From contig JAMPEY010000003.1 of assembly GCA_023664665.1 (NCBI GenBank), positions 95,246 to 159,245 on the forward strand: DNA of 64,000 nt, given 5' to 3'. Shown piece after piece: positions 16,634-24,917 of the stretch; within the stretch, counting starts at the first letter, position 1, and each line of letters starts with the position of its first letter. The position numbers and the translations under genes were made by a program. The notes below the pieces were generated by a model. That model did no database searches. It was given only the letters and a program-made list of their open reading frames with translations, and had not been told where the DNA came from. This DNA is from Lachnoclostridium sp. (GTDB taxonomy: Bacteria > Bacillota > Clostridia > Lachnospirales > Lachnospiraceae).

Positions 16634-16662
16634 AGTATACCATTTTTCAACAATAAAAGCAA
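16634..16662 (-). promoter_or_regulatory. Probable sigma-A promoter of the cobalamin operon
   Basis: On the minus strand TTGCTT (16657-16662) and TATACT (16634-16639) are separated by 17 bases, a few nucleotides upstream of the riboswitch aptamer. The -10 is good and the -35 is weak. The position between the mntP stop (16671) and the aptamer is what a leader promoter needs. Confidence 0.5.
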
Positions 16663-16670
16663 CCGTTAAT

Positions 16671-17255
16671 TTAAAATACTCCCGTTGCAAAAATTTCAAT
16701 TCCCACGGCAATCAAAATGATTCCTCCCAAAATTTCCGCCTTACCGGAAAATCTGGTTCCGAATTTTTTGCCGATGACAAGCCCCGCCATACAAATCACA
16801 AAAGTCACGGCGGAAACGATAAGCGCGCATATGACAGCCATAAGAAGTCCATAATCGGCAATCGTAAATCCCACCGAAAGAGCGTCTATGGAAGTGGCAA
16901 TCCCCTGCAGAAAAAGGGCCGCCGCCCCCACCTTTGGGGTTTCCGCCTCCTCATCTTTCTTTTTGATGCCTTCCATCAGCATATTTCCGCCGATGCTCGC
17001 CAATAAAGCCAAGGCTATCCAGGGTATCAGTTTTTCAAACGCCTGAAAATACTGAAGCATGATATGTACACAGAGCCACCCGATCATGGGCATCGCCGCC
17101 TGAAAAAAAGCAAATACCCCTGCCACCCGGCACATTTTGCCTTTCTTCATGTCCGGCTCATGGAGTCCGTTGGCAAGAGATACCGAGAACGCATCCATGG
17201 CAAGTCCCACGCCAAGCAGCGCACTGTTAAAGAAAAATAGCAGATTCCATTCCAT
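16671..17255 (-). CDS. mntP: putative manganese efflux pump MntP
   Basis: The 194-residue membrane protein has six hydrophobic segments and the MntP motifs GVGLAMDAFSVSLANGL (first half) and GIATSIDALSVGFTIADYG (second half). Each carries the membrane-embedded Asp typical of the family. The start is the ATG at 17255 with GGAGGT upstream; an in-frame start at 17291 gives an extra 12 residues lacking family similarity and lies at the end of the terminator region. A manganese-sensing yybP-ykoY riboswitch precedes it, which independently supports the role. It exports excess Mn2+ from the cytoplasm. Confidence 0.95.
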   Translation of the reverse strand: MEWNLLFFFNSALLGVGLAMDAFSVSLANGLHEPDMKKGKMCRVAGVFAFFQAAMPMIGWLCVHIMLQYFQAFEKLIPWIALALLASIGGNMLMEGIKKKDEEAETPKVGAAALFLQGIATSIDALSVGFTIADYGLLMAVICALIVSAVTFVICMAGLVIGKKFGTRFSGKAEILGGIILIAVGIEIFATGVF

Positions 17256-17300
17256 ACTGACACCTCCCGTGTGTTTTGACACGCCCATCACTCAGAGTGC

Positions 17301-17337
17301 AATAAAAAACCAAGTACAGTCACAAAACTATACTTGG
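17301..17337 (-). terminator. Intrinsic terminator / expression platform of the Mn riboswitch
   Basis: On the minus strand CCAAGTA (17331-17337) pairs with TACTTGG (17310-17316) and is followed by TTTTTTATT. It lies between the aptamer and mntP and presumably stops transcription when manganese is low. Confidence 0.85.
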
Positions 17338-17344
17338 CATCTTT

Positions 17345-17465
17345 TTTATATACAGACTTCATGCATAGTTTTGCTATACATGAGTCTCGCAATTTAAAAC
17401 AAGCCAGACCTGACGGCCAGTATGTTGACTTGTTACGATACACGCTTGCTACTCCCCCATGGAAA
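17345..17465 (-). promoter_or_regulatory. yybP-ykoY (manganese) riboswitch
   Basis: The minus strand shows the conserved elements of this aptamer: GGGGGAGTAGC (17448-17458), GTCAACATACTGGCCGTCAG, GGTCTGGCTTGTT, and GCGAGACTC (around 17382-17390), whose last bases pair with AGTCT further on. A terminator hairpin and the mntP gene follow directly. Known members bind Mn2+ and switch on Mn export genes. Confidence 0.93.
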
Positions 17466-17533
17466 TTTGTTATTCTAACTTTATCACGGGACGCTGTATT
17501 TGTCAAATACTTTTCGGGACGATCAGCACCCGA

Positions 17534-18499
17534 TCAGCGCCCCAGCTTTTCTCCCTCCGTCATCTTCACTCCCAGCAGGAAGTCATGGGCGCTCATGCGC
17601 TTTTTGCCCTCAAGCTGCAGCTCATAAATGTCCAGAAAGCCTTCGCCTGCCGCCACCCTGATATGATCTTTTGCCACGGCGGTGACGGTTCCTGCCGTTT
17701 TGGCACCTTCGGATTGTAAAGTATCGCCGATAACCGCAGGATTAGACATAACCGGTAGAGCTTTCCATATTTTCAACTGCTTTCCCCGGTAATAGGTGTA
17801 TGCGCTGGGCCACGGCGTCATCCCTCTGATGAAACAATCCAGCTCTGCAGCGCTCTTTGTGAAATCAATCTCGCCCATACTCTTTTCGATGAGGGAAGCA
17901 TAGCAGCTTAAGGCATCGTCCTGCCTGACGGGCACAAGTTTTCCCGCTTCCAAAAGGGGCAGCGCTTCCGTAATGGCTTCTCCCCCCAGTTCCATGAGTT
18001 TATCATGAAGAGTCGCAGAGGTATCCTCATCATCAATTTCCATGGATTTCTGATAGAGGATATCCCCCGTATCCAGCTTGGTATCCATCTGCATGATCGT
18101 TATGCCGGTCTGCTTCTCCCCGTCAATAATCGCGTTTTGTATGGGGGAAGCCCCCCTGTATTTGGGCAGCAGGGAAGCATGGATATTCAGACAGCCGAAC
18201 TTTGGGAGAGCCAGAATCTCCCGGGAAAGAATCTGCCCGAATGCCGCCACAATATAAACATCCGCCGGATATTCCTTTAATCTTGCCACAGCATCTTCCG
18301 CCTTTATCTTTTGGGGCTGGAATACGGGAATCCCATATTTCAGGGCGCATTCCTTTACAGGGGGAAATTGAAGCTGTCCGCTCCGCCCCTTTGCCTTATC
18401 CGGCTGCGTTACCACTGCCGTAATCTCATGCCCTGCCTTTATCAGCGCTTCCAACGCTCCCACCGCAAAATCCGGTGTTCCCATAAATACAATCCGCAT
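17534..18499 (-). CDS. fmt: methionyl-tRNA formyltransferase Fmt
   Basis: Fmt formylates initiator Met-tRNA. The 321-residue product begins MRIVFMGTPDFAVGALEALI. It has the catalytic region GCLNIHASLLPKYRGASPIQ (Asn and His) near residue 105 and ITIMQMDTKLDTGDIL near 133, with the conserved Asp of the 10-formyl-THF transferase fold. A C-terminal OB-like domain starts near residue 205 (RGMTPWPSAYTYYRG). It is the last gene of a priA-def-fmt group, 22 bp after def. Confidence 0.97.
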   Translation of the reverse strand: MRIVFMGTPDFAVGALEALIKAGHEITAVVTQPDKAKGRSGQLQFPPVKECALKYGIPVFQPQKIKAEDAVARLKEYPADVYIVAAFGQILSREILALPKFGCLNIHASLLPKYRGASPIQNAIIDGEKQTGITIMQMDTKLDTGDILYQKSMEIDDEDTSATLHDKLMELGGEAITEALPLLEAGKLVPVRQDDALSCYASLIEKSMGEIDFTKSAAELDCFIRGMTPWPSAYTYYRGKQLKIWKALPVMSNPAVIGDTLQSEGAKTAGTVTAVAKDHIRVAAGEGFLDIYELQLEGKKRMSAHDFLLGVKMTEGEKLGR

Positions 18500-18521
18500 A
18501 TCCGCCGCACCTTTCCGCCTG

Positions 18522-19004
18522 TTATTCCGAATCTTCCTCTTCTACGGCATTATCCCGCAGCTCTCCCTCTACCTTCTCCACATACATATGCCCGTCCAGA
18601 TGATCCAGCTCATGGCAGATAGCTCTCGCCAAAAGCTCCGTTCCCTCCACTTCGATGGGCTTCATGTTGATATCCAGCGCAACCGCTTTCACATAATTGG
18701 GTCTTGTGACAATTCCGTTTTTGCCGGGCAGGCTTAAGCATCCTTCACTGCCTGTCTGCTCCCCGCTTTCCTCCACAATGCGGGGATTTATAAGGATATA
18801 TGGCTCATCCCCCGTAACATCAATTACTACCACTCGCTTTAGAACACCCACCTGCGGCGCCGCAAGTCCTACACCGTTTGCCTCATACATGGTTTCCAGC
18901 ATATCTTCGATCAACTCCCTGAGTCTGGGCGTCATCTCCTTTACTTCCTTACAGGTCTTTTCCAATACTTCATCGCCATATTCCCTGATATTCCGAATTG
19001 CCAT
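18522..19004 (-). CDS. def: peptide deformylase Def
   Basis: Def removes the formyl group from nascent proteins. The 160-residue protein has the three family motifs: GVGLAAPQVG (residues about 45-54), EGCLSLPG (about 94-101) with the metal-binding Cys, and CHELDHLDG (about 136-144) with the HExxH-type histidines and catalytic Glu. It lies between priA and fmt, its functional partner. The C-terminal tail is acidic (VEEEDSE). Confidence 0.97.
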   Translation of the reverse strand: MAIRNIREYGDEVLEKTCKEVKEMTPRLRELIEDMLETMYEANGVGLAAPQVGVLKRVVVIDVTGDEPYILINPRIVEESGEQTGSEGCLSLPGKNGIVTRPNYVKAVALDINMKPIEVEGTELLARAICHELDHLDGHMYVEKVEGELRDNAVEEEDSE

Positions 19005-19048
19005 TTTCTGCCTCCGTTCTCTTGTGAATCCTTATTTTGATATCCCCT

Positions 19049-21280
19049 TTAAAATGTATTTAACGGGTCAAAGTCAAACTGTACCGTCTCCCTCACATTC
19101 TGCCATTCCTGCAGGCTCTCTTCCAATGCGTCTTTTATCTGCACCAATTTATCATATTCCGCATGTTTTGCATAAAACACAAACCGAAAAACATCGTTAA
19201 TTTTCCCGATGGACGCAGACGCCGGTCCGATCACTGCCACCGATGCATCTTCTATAGACTTTACCACATCTGACAGCCTTTTCGCAAGCTGTTTTGCCGA
19301 ATCTTCATTTTTACCCAGAATCTGGACTGCCAGCATATGGGCTATAGGGGGATAGCCCGACAATTCCCTGTAAAGCAGTTCCTCCTCATAAAAACTTTCA
19401 TAATCCTGTTTTGCCGCGTAAGTAACCGCATAATGCTCCGGCTGATAAGTCTGGATTACAGCCTCCCCCGGCATGTCCCCTCTGCCGGCACGTCCCACTG
19501 CCTGAGTCAGCAGTTCAAAGGTTCGCTCTCCCGAACGGTAGGAGCCCGCCCCCAGCGACAAATCCGCCGCCAGGATTCCCACCAATGTCACATTAGGAAA
19601 ATCGTGCCCTTTTACGATCATCTGGGTTCCGATCAGCACATCCGCCTCTTTGTTTGCAAACGCCGCCAGAATCTGCTCATAACTGTCCTTGGTCCTTGTA
19701 GTGTCGCCGTCCATGCGAAGCACCACTGCCCCCGGAAAAAGTTCCTTTATCTTTTCTTCTATCTGCTGGGTTCCCGCCTTAAAGCCCAAAATATATTTAG
19801 AGCCGCACTCAGGGCAAAGGGCAGGCTTTTTTGTCTCGTATCCGCAATAATGGCAGACAAGCTTTCCTCCCCGATGCTCCGACAAAGATACATCACAGTG
19901 GGGGCATTTCAGAACCACACCACAGGAACGGCAGGATATAAAACCGGCATATCCCCTGCGGTTTAAAAACAGCATAATCTGCTGCTTTTTTCGCAAACGG
20001 TCCGCCATCAGCTCCTGAAGCTTCCTGCTGAAAACGGAACGGTTCCCCTCTTTCAGCTCCCGCCTTAAGTCCACCGTGTGTACCACAGGCAGCTCTCCCC
20101 CCGTAAGTCTCCGGGTCAGGGTAAACAGTTTGTATTCCCCGCATTTGGCGCGGTAATATGCCTCCATGGAAGGAGTTGCGGAGCCGAGCACCAGAGTTGC
20201 CCCCGCAAGCCTTGCCGCCTCTGCGGCGGTTTCCCTTGCATGGTATTTGGGCGTGCTCTCGCTTTTATAGCTTCCCTCATGTTCTTCATCCATAATGATG
20301 ATGCCCAGATTGGGAAACGGCGTGAACAGAGCGGATCTGGGACCGATAATCACATCTATCTCACCGTTTTTGGCCCGCTGGCACTGGTCGTACTTCTCTC
20401 CCGGGGACAGGGTGGAATTCATCACGCTGACCCGCTCCCCGAATCTTTTATAAAAACGAAGAAGGGTCTGGTAAGTCAGGGCAATCTCCGGAATCAGCAT
20501 AATCGCCTGCCTGCCTCTTTCCACTTCTCCCGCAATCAACTGCATATAAACTTCTGTCTTACCGCTTCCGGTAATTCCGTGAATCAGGTAAGTTTTTCTT
20601 TCGCCCTCCTCTATATCCCGATTGATTTCCTCTACAATCCGCCTCTGTTCGGGGCTGAGTCTTTTTGCTTCCTCCGAATCCGCACTGATTTTAACGGGAT
20701 TGCGGTATTCCTCTGCACTGATAAGTTTAAGGGCGCCGGCATTCTCCAGACTACGCACCGTAGCGGCAGAGACTCCCAATTTGCCCGTTACCCACCGATA
20801 GGGAATTTCCTCCTGTTCCGCAAGCTCTCTTAAGAGCCTTGCCTTGGCAGTTTGGTGTTTCCGTTCACATTCCCCCAGCAGGGAAATCGTTTCCTCTCTG
20901 CTCAAAATACGCCGGATGGTCTTTCGCTCCAGCTTTTTTACGGACTGTTTTGCGGGAAGCACTGTTTTTAACGCCTGAATCATGGTTCCGCCATAATTCC
21001 TGCGGATAAAGCCCGCCAAAGCAATCATCCTGCTCTCAATATCGGCGCTTTCCGCCTCGATTTCCAAAATATCCTTTATTTTTTCCGGGTCGCATTTACA
21101 TTCTTCCCCGATATCCGTGACATAGCCCTTCCGCCGGGTATTTCCCTGTCCGAAGGGGATTTTTACACACATTCCTTCCCTAAGGACGCCCTGCAACTTC
21201 TCCGGTATACGGTACTGAAAGGGTCTATCCAGTTTTTCATGGGAGATATCTATAATGATATCCGCATATAATTCTCTCAT
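19049..21280 (-). CDS. priA: primosomal protein N' (replication restart helicase) PriA
   Basis: The 743-residue product has an N-terminal DNA-binding domain (starts ADIIIDISHEKLDRPFQYRI), helicase Walker A HGITGSGKTEVYMQLI near residue 237, and the Walker B/DEEH box IIIMDEEHEGSYKSE near 330. A zinc-binding cluster has paired cysteines in CRSCGVVLKCPHCD and CHYCGYETKKPALCPECG (about 450-490), and there is a C-terminal helicase motif GRAGRGDMPGEA. PriA reloads the replisome at stalled forks. It heads the priA-def-fmt group, with 44 bp to def. Confidence 0.97.
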   Translation of the reverse strand: MRELYADIIIDISHEKLDRPFQYRIPEKLQGVLREGMCVKIPFGQGNTRRKGYVTDIGEECKCDPEKIKDILEIEAESADIESRMIALAGFIRRNYGGTMIQALKTVLPAKQSVKKLERKTIRRILSREETISLLGECERKHQTAKARLLRELAEQEEIPYRWVTGKLGVSAATVRSLENAGALKLISAEEYRNPVKISADSEEAKRLSPEQRRIVEEINRDIEEGERKTYLIHGITGSGKTEVYMQLIAGEVERGRQAIMLIPEIALTYQTLLRFYKRFGERVSVMNSTLSPGEKYDQCQRAKNGEIDVIIGPRSALFTPFPNLGIIIMDEEHEGSYKSESTPKYHARETAAEAARLAGATLVLGSATPSMEAYYRAKCGEYKLFTLTRRLTGGELPVVHTVDLRRELKEGNRSVFSRKLQELMADRLRKKQQIMLFLNRRGYAGFISCRSCGVVLKCPHCDVSLSEHRGGKLVCHYCGYETKKPALCPECGSKYILGFKAGTQQIEEKIKELFPGAVVLRMDGDTTRTKDSYEQILAAFANKEADVLIGTQMIVKGHDFPNVTLVGILAADLSLGAGSYRSGERTFELLTQAVGRAGRGDMPGEAVIQTYQPEHYAVTYAAKQDYESFYEEELLYRELSGYPPIAHMLAVQILGKNEDSAKQLAKRLSDVVKSIEDASVAVIGPASASIGKINDVFRFVFYAKHAEYDKLVQIKDALEESLQEWQNVRETVQFDFDPLNTF

Positions 21281-21316
21281 GGGTATACCCCTTTTCCTGT
21301 AAATGCAGCCCCAAAT

Positions 21317-22792
21317 CTATAACGCTTGCTTTTGCTCCTCCAGAATATCGCGAATGAGATTTCTCTCGTCCATGGGGTACTTTACCCCCTTGATTTCCTG
21401 ATAATCCTCATGTCCCTTGCCTGCCAGCACGATAATATCCCCGGGTTTTCCGTGGGAAATGGCATAGGCGATAGCTTCCTTGCGGTCACAGATTTCAATG
21501 TAATTACCGTTGGTCTTGTGCATTCCCACCTTGATATCGTCAATAATCGCCTGAGGCTCCTCAAATCTGGGATTATCCGAAGTGATAATGCTCAAATCCG
21601 CAAGCCTCCCGCTGACTTCCCCCATCTCAAACCGACGCCTCTTGGAACGGTTGCCCCCGCATCCGAAGAGGCATACCAGACGCGTCGGCTCATACTCCCG
21701 CAAAGTGGTAAGCAGGCTTTCCAGCGCCATGGCATTGTGGGCATAATCAATCAACAGCGTAAAATCATCCGACACCTTCACCATCTCAATGCGTCCTTTT
21801 ACTTTTGCGGATAAAAGTGCCTTTTTCATATCCTCCGTACTTACCTTGAAATGGCGGCAGATAGCCATGGCGGCCAACGCATTGTATACGCTGAAGCTTC
21901 CCGGCGTCGGCACCTCCACCTCAAGTTCTAAAATCCCTTTGACGGAAAATGCCACTCCCAATTCGCCGGGTTTATTTACCAGCCTTGGATTCTCCGCCCG
22001 CAGCATGCAGTTTTCTCCCCTGCCAAAGCTTTCCAGTTCACAGGTATGCCCTTCCACCACTTTTTCCACATGGCTGTCATCCCCGTTTACGATTCCGATT
22101 TTACACTGGCGGAACAATAATCCTTTGCACGCCATATATTCTTCAAAATCCGCATGTTCGTTAGGACCGATATGATCCGGCTCCAGATTGGTAAAGACGC
22201 CGTAATCAAAGGTAAAACCCTGCACCCTGTGCATCATCAGGGCTTGGGAGGATACCTCCATAACCACCGTATCTATCCCCGCTTCCACCATCCTCGCAAA
22301 ATATTCCTGCACCAGACTGGATTCCGGTGTGGTATTGTTAGCATGGATATGGGTTTCTCCGATAATGACCTCTATAGTGCCTATTAATCCCACCTTATAA
22401 CCGGCATTTTCCAAAATGGACTTGACCAGATAAGTAGTGGTGGTCTTTCCTTTTGTGCCGGTAATGCCGATGACTTTTAACTTTTCTGCCGGATGCCCGA
22501 AAGCGGCGGCGGACATATACGCCATTGCATAACGGGTGTTATTTACCTGTATCACGGTCACCTCTTTGCGGTTTACGCCTTTCACCGGCTTGGATACCAA
22601 CAACGCCTTGGCGCCGTTCTTTACTACCTCCGCGGCAAAGGCATGCCCGTCGAAATTTGCTCCCTCGATACAGACAAAAAGGCAGCCTTCTTCCACTTTT
22701 CTGGAGTCGCTGATGATTTTCGTAACCTCCGTGTCCAAAGACCCCTGAATGCACTCATAATCCACTTCACATAATAAATCCGACAGTTTCAT
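21317..22792 (-). CDS. murE: UDP-N-acetylmuramoyl-tripeptide synthetase MurE
   Basis: MurE adds the third residue of the peptidoglycan stem peptide. The 491-residue product has the ATP-binding loop IGITGTKGKTTTTYLV near residue 112, NTTPESSLVQEYFARM, TNLEPDHIGPNEHADFEEYM near 207, and DYAHNAMALESLLTTLREYEP near 340. The substrate motif is DNPR (about residues 405-408, SDNPRFEEP), which points to meso-diaminopimelate rather than lysine. ATG start with AGGA upstream. Confidence 0.95.
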   Translation of the reverse strand: MKLSDLLCEVDYECIQGSLDTEVTKIISDSRKVEEGCLFVCIEGANFDGHAFAAEVVKNGAKALLVSKPVKGVNRKEVTVIQVNNTRYAMAYMSAAAFGHPAEKLKVIGITGTKGKTTTTYLVKSILENAGYKVGLIGTIEVIIGETHIHANNTTPESSLVQEYFARMVEAGIDTVVMEVSSQALMMHRVQGFTFDYGVFTNLEPDHIGPNEHADFEEYMACKGLLFRQCKIGIVNGDDSHVEKVVEGHTCELESFGRGENCMLRAENPRLVNKPGELGVAFSVKGILELEVEVPTPGSFSVYNALAAMAICRHFKVSTEDMKKALLSAKVKGRIEMVKVSDDFTLLIDYAHNAMALESLLTTLREYEPTRLVCLFGCGGNRSKRRRFEMGEVSGRLADLSIITSDNPRFEEPQAIIDDIKVGMHKTNGNYIEICDRKEAIAYAISHGKPGDIIVLAGKGHEDYQEIKGVKYPMDERNLIRDILEEQKQAL

Positions 22793-22901
22793 TATTTTCC
22801 TATCCTTCCCGACAATCTTCTATTACCGATATCCCTATCTTTCTTATTCTACTCTTTTTTTTCATTTTCTGCCACCCCATATCAAAAAGAATCTTTAATT
22901 C

Positions 22902-23807
22902 TTATATTTCTTTTGTGGGATTCACATGCACCATGCAGTGTTTGCAGTTGGGAAAATCCCTTTCTATCACGGCATGCACACATTCCGCAATCTCGTGGGC
23001 TTCCCCCAGCTTTAAATTCCGGTCCAGCAAAATTTCCATATCCACATATATTTTATCGCCAAACAGCCTTGTCTTTAAATCATCCACTCCCAGAACCCCC
23101 GAAACGCCCAGCGTCACAGCCCTGATATTTTGTTCCGTCTCACTGTCACAGCTATGGTCCACCATTTTGTCAAGCCCGTCTTTAAAGATATCATACGCCG
23201 CCTTTAAAATGCACAGGCAGATAATAACGCCCGCAACCGCATCCATAACAGGATATCCAAGTCTTGCCGCCAGAATACCGGCAAAAGAGCCTATGGAAGA
23301 AAGGGCATCGGAGCGGTGATGCCATGCATCCGCCATCAGGGCTCCGGAATTCAGTTTTTTTGCCGCCATCCTTGTATACCAGAACATCCACTCCTTTACC
23401 GCAACGGACACCACTGCCGCCACAAGGGGAAGCCTTCCGGGAACGGTCAGCTCTCCATAATTTCCCGCTATGATTTTTTGAAGTCCCGATATGCCGATGC
23501 CTGCCCCCACAACGGCAAGCAGCATGGCAAGAATGATGGCGGCGACGCATTCCATTCTCTCATGCCCATAGGGATGGTCCGCGTCCGCTTTCTTGCCCGC
23601 CATCTTAACCCCGATAATTACCACAAAGGTACTGAACACATCCGAGGCGGAATGCAGCGCATCGGAAACCATGGCGCTTGACTTACCAAGAATGCCCGCT
23701 GCAAGCTTTAACAGAGAAAGCGCCAGATTTACTATAATGCTGACTCCGGAAACCTTCACCGCCAGATTTTCCTTACTATTTCCTTCCGAAATGTTGTTTG
23801 TTTTCAA
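22902..23807 (-). CDS. cation diffusion facilitator family transporter
   Basis: The 301-residue protein has six hydrophobic segments followed by a cytoplasmic C-terminal domain. Metal-site motifs are visible in TM2 (MVSDALHSASDVFS) and TM5 (ADAWHHRSDALSS), with DHPYGHERME after TM2/3. This is the FieF/CzcD type of H+-coupled exporter of Zn2+, Fe2+, Mn2+ or Co2+. The C-terminal HVNPTKE ending resembles the metal-sensing tail domain. The start is TTG with GGAGG six bases upstream; no ATG fits. Metal specificity cannot be decided from sequence. Structured element C and a terminator lie upstream. Confidence 0.92.
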   Translation of the reverse strand: MKTNNISEGNSKENLAVKVSGVSIIVNLALSLLKLAAGILGKSSAMVSDALHSASDVFSTFVVIIGVKMAGKKADADHPYGHERMECVAAIILAMLLAVVGAGIGISGLQKIIAGNYGELTVPGRLPLVAAVVSVAVKEWMFWYTRMAAKKLNSGALMADAWHHRSDALSSIGSFAGILAARLGYPVMDAVAGVIICLCILKAAYDIFKDGLDKMVDHSCDSETEQNIRAVTLGVSGVLGVDDLKTRLFGDKIYVDMEILLDRNLKLGEAHEIAECVHAVIERDFPNCKHCMVHVNPTKEI

Positions 23808-23846
23808 CCTAAACCTCCATTCATCAAGCCTGCTGCCTTTATTATA

Positions 23847-23936
23847 TGCCCACGGACTCCGCGTGGTCCCACCTAACGGCAGTCCGTAAGAAAGCGTCGC
23901 TCGGCAGCGACGCTTCTGAGAATGCTTTGCATTCTC
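23847..23936. repeat. Structured intergenic element C: three consecutive hairpins
   Basis: In the 321-bp gap upstream of the CDF transporter there are three inverted repeats in a row: ACGGACT/AGTCCGT (23852-23858/23881-23887, enclosing CCACG/CGTGG), AAGCGTCGCT/AGCGACGCTT (23892-23901/23906-23915, 4-nt loop) and GAGAATGC/GCATTCTC (23918-23925/23929-23936, 3-nt loop). The layout recalls elements A and B but lacks the nested final hairpin. No T-run follows. Confidence 0.65.
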
Positions 23937-23973
23937 CTTGAATTAATTTACACTGTCGCAATTTCCTAATGAT

Positions 23974-24024
23974 TTAAAAAAACATCTGTGGAGCAATAGT
24001 AGCCGCTACTGTCCCACAGATGTT
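23974..24024 (-). terminator. Intrinsic terminator after the TPM-domain gene
   Basis: On the minus strand an 11-bp stem AACATCTGTGG/CCACAGATGTT (24014-24024 with 23981-23991) encloses a second small stem AGTAG/CTACT and is followed by seven T's. It closes the zinc-ribbon/TPM pair. Confidence 0.85.
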
Positions 24025-24128
24025 CCCATCTGCTGTTACGATATGTAACCCGGCTTTGCAAAATATTTAAGATATTCTGCCGCCTGCTCAGTTTGTACTA
24101 TAGACATGTCGCATAAAAGCGGTTTGCT

Positions 24129-24917
24129 CTAAAAGCTATGACCTCCGCTGCTGCCGCTGCTGCCACCGCCGCCGGAACTTCCTCCGCTGCTGCCACCGGA
24201 ACTTCCTCCGCCGCCGGAACTTTGCGGACTGTAAATTTTAGTGGTATTGACATAATCCGCACGGGTATTCGTCAGACTGTAGTGGGAGTTCATGTTGCGC
24301 AGCCAATCCTTCCGGGTGGGCATACTGTTCTTTGCCATCCGCCGCATAATCAGATAATTGAGGAGTAACGCCGCAATGACGGCTAACAGCGCATTGCTGA
24401 TATATTTCATAGGTAAAGCAATGGAGCTTCCCGACATCAGGGTGATGACCTGCTCATACACTTTCCGCGAGCAAGTGTCATACTCCTTTTTGCTTGCATA
24501 TCGGTATACATTATCCGTAATCGCGTCACAATAGGCACTTGTAACGATTCTGCTGATTGTTCCGTCACATTTCACCCACAGCATACGGTTATCCATATCA
24601 ATCAAAAAGACGATTCCGCTTTCCCTTCCGAACATGTCCCGGTAATAGGAATCCAGATATTTTTCCGCGGTGGTGTAATTGTCTTTTATGCTTTTGAACC
24701 CCACATTTCCCCACAGGGTGATAGCCTCCATTTCCTCCGCTAAAAGGGACTCCTGCTCGTCCGTCAGCAAATCGGCGTCATCCTCCACAATCACCACATA
24801 ATCCGTCTCCGGATTGGTATAAAGAGGTTCCGCCGCCTGCGCCTCCATTCCCCAAAAACATACCATAGAAAGCATAGCCGCCGTGACCGCGGCCGACTTT
24901 TGCCATCCTTTAAGCAT
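24129..24917 (-). CDS. TPM-domain (TLP18.3/Psb32/MOLO-1) secreted membrane protein
   Basis: The ~262-residue product has a signal peptide (MLKGWQKSAAVTAAMLSM... cleaved near AQAAEP), an extracytoplasmic TPM domain (about 40-165, with DDADLLTDEQESLLAEEMEA and GIVFLIDMDNRMLWV), one transmembrane helix (about 178-195) and a low-complexity Gly/Ser tail ending GGHSF. This architecture is common in bacterial TPM proteins, where the function is mostly unknown. The start is the ATG at 24917, eight bases after GAGGAGG; a more upstream ATG lies inside that ribosome-binding site. It overlaps the upstream zinc-ribbon gene by 8 bp, so the two are probably coupled. Confidence 0.85.
   Translation of the reverse strand: MLKGWQKSAAVTAAMLSMVCFWGMEAQAAEPLYTNPETDYVVIVEDDADLLTDEQESLLAEEMEAITLWGNVGFKSIKDNYTTAEKYLDSYYRDMFGRESGIVFLIDMDNRMLWVKCDGTISRIVTSAYCDAITDNVYRYASKKEYDTCSRKVYEQVITLMSGSSIALPMKYISNALLAVIAALLLNYLIMRRMAKNSMPTRKDWLRNMNSHYSLTNTRADYVNTTKIYSPQSSGGGGSSGGSSGGSSGGGGSSGSSGGHSF

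Noticed and set aside
20078-20833. Plus-strand open frame of 251 codons opposite priA
   Set aside because: It is antisense to the conserved helicase gene and reads as a shadow frame with no recognisable domain.
24138-24235. Low-complexity GC-rich stretch that looks like a repeat array
   Set aside because: It encodes the Gly/Ser tail of the TPM protein, and the repetition follows from the protein sequence.
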